A stretch of 7,216 nucleotides of DNA, taken from CAYNWK01 sp964400875 (GTDB lineage Bacteria > Chloroflexota > Anaerolineae > Anaerolineales > UBA4823). Positions 1 through 5,450 of the stretch are shown here, piece by piece. The position numbers were made by a program, and so were the translations under genes. Numbering within the stretch: the stretch's first letter is position 1; each line of letters opens with the position of its first letter. Where the stretch lies: the NCBI GenBank assembly GCA_964400875.1, contig CAYNWK010000206.1:1-7216 (forward strand), read 5' to 3'. The notes below the pieces were generated by a model that saw only the letters and a program-made list of their open reading frames with translations, was not told the origin of the DNA and did no database searches.

Positions 1-716
1 GTTTGAAGATCAAGCTGCGGGGTAATGATACGGATTGGGATTACCGGCGGATCATTGGGGTCGGGCGGATCGGCGCTGAGCACGGCGTGGATTGGCTGAC
101 CGCGGATTTTAACTGCACCGTGACCGATCCGGCGTACGTCAACGCCATCCTGGATCGTTTAATGGCGGACCACCCCCGGATCTACGGGATGATACTGTAT
201 GTCGAGCAGCCCTTTCCGTATAATTTAGAGAGGTTTCGCATAGCCGTTCACAGCGTATCGGCACGCAAACCTTTGTTCATGGACGAGAGCGCCCACGACT
301 GGGAGTTGGTGCGTCTCGGCCGGGAGTTAGGCTGGACGGGCGTGGCGCTCAAGACCTGCAAGACGCAAACCGGAGCGCTGCTTAGCCTGTGCTGGGCTAA
401 GGCGCACGGGATGACCGTTATGGTGCAGGATTTGACCAACCCGATGCTGTCGCAGATCCCGCACGTGCTGCTTGCCGCACACGCTGGTACGATCATGGGC
501 GTCGAGACCAACGCGATGCAGTTCTACCCGGCGGCCTCCCGTCCGGAAGAAGCCGTACATCGTGGAATTTACCGGAGGCGGGCGGGACGGTTGGATTTAT
601 CCACAATCCAGGGGGCAGGATTTGGGTATCGCTTAGGTGAGATCGGGCGGGTCCTTCCGGATCCTGTGGAGAGCTGCGGTAACCAGGAGACTGGCATGAG
701 CGAGTCGGTGCACTGA
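1..716 (+). CDS. Enolase-superfamily (mandelate racemase/muconate lactonizing enzyme-like) protein, C-terminal part
   Basis: This is a partial gene: its reading frame (codons from base 3) is open at the window edge. The TTG at base 3 is not a credible start, because the barrel's KxK motif (usually mid-protein) is at residues 2-4, so the N-terminal capping domain and first barrel strand lie upstream. Visible landmarks of the superfamily barrel, counted from base 3, are K2/K4, metal ligands D35 (in DFN), E68 (in VEQPF) and D94/E95 (in MDES), and K117 on a later strand. The KxK plus late Lys pair resembles the muconate-lactonizing/epimerase type of active site more than the mandelate-racemase Lys/His-Asp type. 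However, the strand around residues 140-155 (VQDLTNPMLSQ) is not one I can assign to a characterised subgroup. These enzymes abstract the proton alpha to a carboxylate; in this sugar-acid setting a dehydratase or epimerase is plausible. The gene ends in TGATG, sharing one base with the next start, so the two are probably cotranscribed. Substrate unknown. Confidence 0.85.
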   Translation, partial: LKIKLRGNDTDWDYRRIIGVGRIGAEHGVDWLTADFNCTVTDPAYVNAILDRLMADHPRIYGMILYVEQPFPYNLERFRIAVHSVSARKPLFMDESAHDWELVRLGRELGWTGVALKTCKTQTGALLSLCWAKAHGMTVMVQDLTNPMLSQIPHVLLAAHAGTIMGVETNAMQFYPAASRPEEAVHRGIYRRRAGRLDLSTIQGAGFGYRLGEIGRVLPDPVESCGNQETGMSESVH

Positions 717-1549
717 TGGATCTGAACGAAGTTACCCAACTGTACGACTTTAGCGGGCGCGTAGTGGTAATCTCTGGAGGCGCGGGGGTGCTGGGGGGAG
801 AAATGGCCTGCGCGCTGGTGGGCTGCGGCGCGAGCGTGGTGATCCTGGACCGCGATCCGGGGCGCGCCGACCGATTGATGGACAGGCTGGGATGCTATCC
901 GGGCTGCTCTTTGGTGGTCTACGCCGATGTGCTCGACAAGGGTACGCTCGTCAAGGCGCGGGAAATCACCATCCGAGAATTTGGCCGGGTAGACGGGCTG
1001 ATCAACGCAGCCGGTGGAAACCACATCACAGCCACAACCAGCTCGGATTTGTCCTTCTTCGACCTGCCGACCGAATCCTTACAGGCAGTCCTGGATCTCA
1101 ACTTAATGGGGACCATCCTGCCCAGCCAGGTGTTCGGGCGGCAAATGGTGGAACAAAGCGAAGGAGCCATCTTAAACATTTCTTCGATGAACGCCTACCG
1201 CCCGCTGACCCGCGTACCGGCATATTCTGCGGCGAAGGCCGGGGTGAGCAATTTTACTCGCTGGCTGGCCGTACATATGGTACAAAATTACTCACCGCGC
1301 ATACGCGTGAACGCGATCGCGCCGGGTTTCTTCCACACCCAGCAAAACCACTACTTGTTGTATGATCAAGGCCGCGGGCAGCTGACACCGCGGGGTCAGA
1401 CGATCCTCGAACATACACCGATGGGCAGGTTCGGCGAGCCGGAGGATTTGTTGGGCACGGTTTTGTGGCTGCTGTCCCCGGCTTCCCGTTTCGTCACCGG
1501 GGTGGTCATACCTGTTGATGGCGGCTTTTCGGCTTTCAGCGGAGTATGA
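716..1549 (+). CDS. uxuB: D-mannonate oxidoreductase / D-fructuronate reductase, SDR type (UxuB/YjmF-like)
   Basis: A cytoplasmic short-chain dehydrogenase of 277 residues, the usual length for this family. It should interconvert D-fructuronate and D-mannonate with NAD(H), a step of glucuronate/hexuronate catabolism. Seen: the cofactor loop SGGAGVLG (residues 20-27, the family's variant of TGxxxGxG), D45 at the end of the second strand (favours NAD over NADP), NAAGG at 97-101, and the catalytic set S157, Y170 and K174 (YSAAK). The segment VNAIAPGFF follows, then the blocks TPRG and TPMGRFGEPEDL. The C-terminus VPVDGGFSAFSGV closely matches my memory of Bacillus YjmF-type mannonate oxidoreductases and sets this protein apart from generic SDRs. 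This enzyme is unrelated to the long-chain E. coli UxuB. The start at 716 overlaps the preceding stop (TGATG) and has no strong ribosome-binding site, which suggests translational coupling. A closely related aldonate/ketose dehydrogenase activity cannot be excluded. Confidence 0.87.
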   Translation: MDLNEVTQLYDFSGRVVVISGGAGVLGGEMACALVGCGASVVILDRDPGRADRLMDRLGCYPGCSLVVYADVLDKGTLVKAREITIREFGRVDGLINAAGGNHITATTSSDLSFFDLPTESLQAVLDLNLMGTILPSQVFGRQMVEQSEGAILNISSMNAYRPLTRVPAYSAAKAGVSNFTRWLAVHMVQNYSPRIRVNAIAPGFFHTQQNHYLLYDQGRGQLTPRGQTILEHTPMGRFGEPEDLLGTVLWLLSPASRFVTGVVIPVDGGFSAFSGV

Positions 1550-1597
1550 GTATCATCGAAACAGGATAATTTTCGAGACCACGGCGCTTATGATACT
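1549..1597. repeat. Nested inverted repeats just after the uxuB-like stop
   Basis: Two nested inverted repeats are visible. AGTATCAT (1549-1556) pairs with ATGATACT (1590-1597), and inside it TCGAAA (1556-1561) pairs with TTTCGA (1571-1576) around a 9-nt loop. There is no T-tract after either arm, so it does not look like a standard intrinsic terminator. It could be a weak mRNA structure, a protein-binding palindrome, or chance. Confidence 0.3.
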
Positions 1598-1610
1598 GAG
1601 GATGAATAGG

Positions 1611-1650
1611 AACGCGCAGGACGCGGATAACCCGCAGATTCCTCGGATAA
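1611..1650. repeat. Degenerate 10-bp tandem repeats (CGCAGATT-like), four units
   Basis: Four consecutive 10-bp blocks can be aligned: AACGCGCAGG, ACGCGGATAA, CCCGCAGATT and CCTCGGATAA. The shared core is about CGCRGATWA, with an exact 10-bp period. The stretch lies in the 155-bp gap between the SDR and the LarA-like gene. Similar 'cgcagatt' arrays occur between genes in various environmental bacterial genomes and often give spurious short protein predictions. Their function is unknown to me. No terminator or convincing promoter is visible elsewhere in this gap. Confidence 0.55.
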
Positions 1651-1695
1651 ATCAAAAATCTCGTCCAAGATGCTGGGTGAAACTTGAGGAAGAAC

Positions 1696-1701
1696 AGGGA
1701 G
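1696..1701 (+). promoter_or_regulatory. Ribosome-binding site AGGGAG for the LarA-like gene
   Basis: AGGGAG lies three bases before the ATG at 1705, and a second purine-rich run (GAGGAAG, 1686-1692) lies a little further upstream. These support the ATG at 1705 over the in-frame TTG at 1684, which would sit on top of the purine-rich run. The short spacing leaves some doubt. Confidence 0.5.
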
Positions 1702-1704
1702 AAT

Positions 1705-2955
1705 ATGATCGGTACAGGCGGTCCGAATTGCCAGTTAAGTGAAGAGCAGGTTGGGGAACTACTACGCCAGGCCTTCGCTTCGAGGATGCTTAACGGCAAG
1801 CGCGTGCTGGTGATCATCCCAGACAGCACCCGCACTGCGCCGATCCCGATGCTCTTCCGCCAACTCTACCAGGTCCTGGGCGCCAAAGTATCCGCCCTGG
1901 ATTACCTTGTAGCGCTCGGCACTCACCCCTGCATGAGCGCGGAGGCTTTACGCCGCCTGGTAGGAGTAACGGCAGAGGAGCTGGCAGCGCGTTATAAAAA
2001 GGTCAACCTGTTCAATCACCGGTGGGACCTGGCGGAAACCTGGGCGACCGTTGGAGAGATCTCGGTTGAGGAGACACGCGAGTTGAGCGGTGGACTCCTC
2101 TCGGTCAACGTACCCGTGCGCATCAACCGCAAGGTCTTGGAATACGACCTGGTGCTAGCCTGCGGCCCGGTGTTTCCTCACGAGGTAGCAGGGTTTTCGG
2201 GAGGGAACAAGTATTTCTTCCCCGGTATCAGCGGACCGGAAGTGATCAACTACACTCACTGGCTGGGGGCGTTGGTCACCAGCTATGCGATCATCGGGAC
2301 AAAGTACACGCCGGTGCGTAGGGCGATCGACCGGGCTGCCGGGATGATCCCCGGAGAGAAGATCTGCCTGTGCATGGTCGTGGATCACGAGGGTTTACAT
2401 GGCTTATACATCGGGGACCCGCTCGAGGCATGGTCAGCGGCGGCGGACTTATCCGCTCAACTGCACATTCGCTACGTGGAGCATCCTTATAAGCAAGTGC
2501 TCTCGGTGATGCCCGAGCTGTACGATGACCTGTGGACCGCGGCAAAAGGGATGTACAAAGTGGAACCTGTCGTCGCCGACGACGGCGAAGTGATCATTTA
2601 CGCTCCGCATCTCACCGAGATATCCTACACGCACGGTAAATTCATCGACAAGATTGGTTATCACGTCCGGGATTACTTTCTCAAGCATTGGGCACGATAC
2701 AAGCATTATCCCTGGGGCGTCCTGGCTCATTCTACCCATCTGCGGGGGATCGGCAGCTACGAAGAGGGCATCGAGAAGCCGCGCATCCGGGTTACGCTGG
2801 CTACCGGCATCCCGTCCGAGCGCTGCGAGCAGGTCAACCTCGGTTACAGGGATCCGGAAGAAATCGACCCTCGAGCCTGGGAGGACCGGGAAAGCGAAGG
2901 TATCCTGGTTGTACCGAGAGCCGGGGAGACCCTCTACCGTTTAAACCCATCATAA
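1705..2955 (+). CDS. LarA-family nickel-pincer-dependent 2-hydroxyacid racemase/epimerase, possibly D-gluconate/D-mannonate 2-epimerase
   Basis: A 416-residue protein of the lactate racemase (LarA, DUF2088) superfamily, which inverts the carbon bearing the hydroxyl of 2-hydroxyacids using the nickel-pincer nucleotide cofactor. Seen: DSTR (D40-R43), GTHP with H74, and the cofactor region FPHE...GGNK with H159 and K169, then H185 in NYTHW. The H-K-H spacing (10 and 16) equals that of H174, K184 and H200 in Lactiplantibacillus LarA, where the Lys carries the cofactor. D40/R43 match D72/R75. A conserved C-terminal block AKGMYKVEP lies at about residues 276-284. The active site therefore appears intact. 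The substrate is inferred from context: neighbours for mannonate formation upstream and gluconate phosphorylation/6-phosphogluconate oxidation downstream fit the described LarA homologue GntE, D-gluconate 2-epimerase. Lactate, malate or another hydroxyacid remains possible. The cofactor synthesis genes (larB, larC, larE) are not here and would have to act in trans. The Gnd start follows after 13 bases. Confidence 0.85.
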   Translation: MIGTGGPNCQLSEEQVGELLRQAFASRMLNGKRVLVIIPDSTRTAPIPMLFRQLYQVLGAKVSALDYLVALGTHPCMSAEALRRLVGVTAEELAARYKKVNLFNHRWDLAETWATVGEISVEETRELSGGLLSVNVPVRINRKVLEYDLVLACGPVFPHEVAGFSGGNKYFFPGISGPEVINYTHWLGALVTSYAIIGTKYTPVRRAIDRAAGMIPGEKICLCMVVDHEGLHGLYIGDPLEAWSAAADLSAQLHIRYVEHPYKQVLSVMPELYDDLWTAAKGMYKVEPVVADDGEVIIYAPHLTEISYTHGKFIDKIGYHVRDYFLKHWARYKHYPWGVLAHSTHLRGIGSYEEGIEKPRIRVTLATGIPSERCEQVNLGYRDPEEIDPRAWEDRESEGILVVPRAGETLYRLNPS

Positions 2956-2968
2956 ATTGGAGCAAATC

Positions 2969-4420
2969 ATGGAGAAATGTGATATCGGCCTGATCGGTTT
3001 GGCTGTGATGGGCCAGAACCTGGTCCTGAATATGAACGATCACGGTTACCGCGTGGCGGTCTTCAACCGCACGACATCCAAAGTAGACGATTTCCTCGCC
3101 TCGAGCGCCAAGGACACCCTGGTGGTCGGGACACACAGCTTGGAAGAGCTGGTCGAGGCGCTCAAACCGCCCCGGCGGGTGATGTTGATGATTAAGGCCG
3201 GGAAGCCGGTTGACGATTTTATCGAAAAGCTGCTGCCTTTGCTGGACGATGGCGATATTCTTATCGATGGCGGCAACTCGAACTTCCAGGACACCATCCG
3301 CCGTACGGCTTACGTCGAGTCGCACGGCAAACTGTTCATCGGTACGGGAGTTTCCGGCGGGGAGGAAGGCGCCCGCCACGGACCCTCGATCATGCCTGGG
3401 GGTTCTCCTCAGGCCTGGCCGCACGTGAAAGCGATCTTTCAAAGTATCGCCGCCAAAGTTGAAGACGGTACGCCGTGCTGTGATTGGGTGGGGAGGGACG
3501 GGGCTGGGCACTACGTCAAAATGGTCCACAACGGCATCGAGTACGGGGATATGCAGTTGATCAGCGAGGCCTACCACTTCATGCACTCGGGTTTGGGGAT
3601 GAACTACACGCAGCTGCAGCAAACCTTTGAAGCATGGAACCAGGGGAAACTGGATTCTTATCTGATCGAGATCACCGGCGAGATCATGGGATTTGCGGAT
3701 GAGGACGGCAGCCCTCTCCTGGAAAAGATCCTGGATTCAGCGGGGCAAAAAGGCACTGGTCGTTGGACTGTGGCCTCGGCGCTGGATATGGGCACGCCGT
3801 TAACGCTAATCGGCGAAGCGGTCTTTGCGCGCAACCTCTCGGCGCTAAAAGAGCAGCGGATGCAAGCAGCGCCGATCCTGAAAGGGCCCGATACGAAAAC
3901 CGATCTGAAGGCAGAGGAATTCGTAGACGACGTTCGCCAGGCTTTATATGCCGCCAAGATCGTTTCCTATGCCCAGGGTTTCATGCTCATGCAGGCCGCA
4001 GCGGAGGAATACGGCTGGGCGCTCAACTACGGCGACATCGCCCTGATGTGGCGCGGCGGGTGCATCATCCGGTCGGCTTTCCTGGGCAAGATCAAAGAGG
4101 CTTACGATCAGGACGCCGAATTATCCAACCTTTTGCTGAGCCCTTACTTTCGAGGCGAGGTCGACGGAGCCCAAGCTTCCTGGCGCCGGGTGGTCGCAGC
4201 AGCTATCCGACACGGCCTGCCCGCGCCGGCAATGTCCAGCGCGCTGGCTTTCTACGATGGCTACCGCCACGAACGCCTGCCGGCAAACTTAATCCAGGCA
4301 CAGCGGGATTATTTCGGCGCGCATACTTACGAGCGAGTGGACCGGCCGCGCGGTGAGTTCTTTCACACCGATTGGGTCGGCTCGGGAGGGAAAGTAACCT
4401 CCGGAAGTTATGACGCCTGA
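2969..4420 (+). CDS. gnd: 6-phosphogluconate dehydrogenase, decarboxylating
   Basis: A full-length 483-residue cytoplasmic enzyme of the classical long (homodimer) 6PGDH type. It oxidatively decarboxylates 6-phosphogluconate to ribulose-5-phosphate and CO2, with NADP+ as the likely acceptor. Seen: the Rossmann loop GLAVMGQN (residues 10-17), NRT at 33-35 whose Arg/Thr bind the 2'-phosphate of NADP, the block DGGNSNFQDTIRR, the substrate-binding GTGVSGGEEGA, and the catalytic segment KMVHNGIEYGDMQ with K184 and H187/N188. The all-helical C-terminal domain ends in RPRGEFFHTDW, whose Arg/His reach into the partner subunit. I chose ATG 2969 over an in-frame TTG at 2957 because GGAG sits at 2959-2962, six bases before the ATG. 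The gene lies 13 bases after the LarA-like gene and overlaps the next by 11 bases. With the gluconokinase two genes on, it forms a gluconate-to-pentose-phosphate module. No truncation or missing key residue was seen. Confidence 0.97.
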   Translation: MEKCDIGLIGLAVMGQNLVLNMNDHGYRVAVFNRTTSKVDDFLASSAKDTLVVGTHSLEELVEALKPPRRVMLMIKAGKPVDDFIEKLLPLLDDGDILIDGGNSNFQDTIRRTAYVESHGKLFIGTGVSGGEEGARHGPSIMPGGSPQAWPHVKAIFQSIAAKVEDGTPCCDWVGRDGAGHYVKMVHNGIEYGDMQLISEAYHFMHSGLGMNYTQLQQTFEAWNQGKLDSYLIEITGEIMGFADEDGSPLLEKILDSAGQKGTGRWTVASALDMGTPLTLIGEAVFARNLSALKEQRMQAAPILKGPDTKTDLKAEEFVDDVRQALYAAKIVSYAQGFMLMQAAAEEYGWALNYGDIALMWRGGCIIRSAFLGKIKEAYDQDAELSNLLLSPYFRGEVDGAQASWRRVVAAAIRHGLPAPAMSSALAFYDGYRHERLPANLIQAQRDYFGAHTYERVDRPRGEFFHTDWVGSGGKVTSGSYDA

Positions 4421-5450
4421 AACCACCCGGACGCTGGATGCTTGCGTTCCTCAGGATGCCCGCGTCCTCGTAACCCCCACGTCTTTCGGCAAGCAGAACC
4501 CATCCCTTAAAGCGCGTTTGGAAAGCGCAGTAAGGGAGGTCGTGTACAACCCATTCGACCGCCCGATGCGGTCGGCTGAACTGGTCCCGTTGATCTGCGA
4601 GGCGGACGGCTACATCGCTGGCCTTGACGAGATCGACACGGAGGTGATCGAGGCTGCCGAGCGTTTGCGAGTCATCGCCCGCTACGGGGTAGGCGCCGAC
4701 CGCATCGACCTGGCAGCGGCTACACGGCGGGGCATCCTGGTGACGAACACGCCGGGGGCGAATGCCATCGCTGTTGCTGAACTGACCATCGGGTTGATCT
4801 TATCCTTATCCCGGCAGCTCTGCCCGGCTAACCAGGCAACCCGCCAGGGAGGCTGGCCGCGTATCACCGGGATCGGCTTGTACGGCAAGACCGCCGGATT
4901 GATCGGTCTGGGAGCGATCGGCAGTCAGGTCGCCGCCCGGTTAGCTGGGTTTGGCTGCACGCTGCTGGCGAACGATCCAAACGTTGACCAGCAAAGCGCG
5001 CGACAACAAAGCGTTACCCTCGTATCTCTCGATGAATTGTTATCAAGAGCGGATTTTGTGTCCCTTCACTTGCCCGCAGGTCCGGAGACGCGTCGCATGG
5101 TCGATGCAACCTTCCTGAAGCAGATGAAGCCTGGTGCCTTGCTGATCAACACCGCCCGGGGTGAGCTGGTGGACGAAGCTGCCCTGGTGAGGGCTTTGCG
5201 GAACAACTGGATCGGCGGCGCAGCGCTCGATTGTTTCGACCCCGAGCCGCCCGGCGCGGAACACCCTATGGCTCTTTTTCCGAACGTGATCTTCACACCG
5301 CACAGCGGCGCGCATACGGACCAGGCGATGGATCAAATGGGGATCATGTCGCTGGAGAGCTGCCTGGCGGCGCTGCGTGGGGAGCGTCCGGAGCATCTGG
5401 TCAACCCGGAAGCGACCGATCATCCCCGGTGGGCTGAGCATGGGGGCTGA
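4410..5450 (+). CDS. D-isomer-specific 2-hydroxyacid dehydrogenase (phosphoglycerate dehydrogenase / 2-ketoaldonate reductase-like)
   Basis: A 346-residue NAD(P)-dependent D-2-hydroxyacid dehydrogenase. Seen: the substrate-loop region RYGVGADRIDL at about residues 91-101, NTPG followed by AVAELTIGLIL, the Rossmann motif GLGAIG (166-171), and the catalytic triad R250 (NTARGELVDE), E279 (FDPEPP) and H298 (TPHSGAHT). D189 at the end of the second Rossmann strand favours NAD. There is no C-terminal ACT domain, so it is not a full-length regulated serine-pathway SerA; short PGDHs, hydroxypyruvate reductases and 2-ketogluconate reductases share this architecture. Its position between gnd and a gluconokinase suggests a sugar-acid substrate such as 2-ketogluconate, reduced to gluconate, but motifs alone do not decide this. 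The ATG at 4410 lies inside the end of gnd (11-base overlap) with only a weak GGA upstream, consistent with translational coupling. Confidence 0.88.
   Translation: MTPETTRTLDACVPQDARVLVTPTSFGKQNPSLKARLESAVREVVYNPFDRPMRSAELVPLICEADGYIAGLDEIDTEVIEAAERLRVIARYGVGADRIDLAAATRRGILVTNTPGANAIAVAELTIGLILSLSRQLCPANQATRQGGWPRITGIGLYGKTAGLIGLGAIGSQVAARLAGFGCTLLANDPNVDQQSARQQSVTLVSLDELLSRADFVSLHLPAGPETRRMVDATFLKQMKPGALLINTARGELVDEAALVRALRNNWIGGAALDCFDPEPPGAEHPMALFPNVIFTPHSGAHTDQAMDQMGIMSLESCLAALRGERPEHLVNPEATDHPRWAEHGG

Noticed and set aside
3..5. TTG at base 3 as the real start of the first gene
   Set aside because: The barrel motif KxK would then begin at residue 2, leaving no capping domain, so the gene must continue upstream of the window.
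1611..1650. CRISPR array
   Set aside because: Units are 10 bp, contiguous and degenerate, with no spacers and no cas genes.
1684..1704. TTG start at 1684 for the LarA-like gene
   Set aside because: The seven extra residues are polar and basic and overlap the purine-rich ribosome-binding region of the ATG at 1705, which is the better start.
1515..1742. + strand open frame of 75 codons spanning the intergenic gap
   Set aside because: It overlaps the end of the SDR and the start of the LarA-like gene in another frame. Its middle is just the 10-bp repeats translated, a common source of false small proteins.
2834..3622. - strand open frame of 262 codons antisense to gnd
   Set aside because: It lies opposite strongly conserved 6PGDH sequence, has a composition typical of an antisense GC-rich frame, and shows no recognisable domain.
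3763..4356. + strand open frame of 197 codons inside gnd
   Set aside because: It is an alternative frame of the well-conserved C-terminal half of gnd, with no domain or ribosome-binding site.
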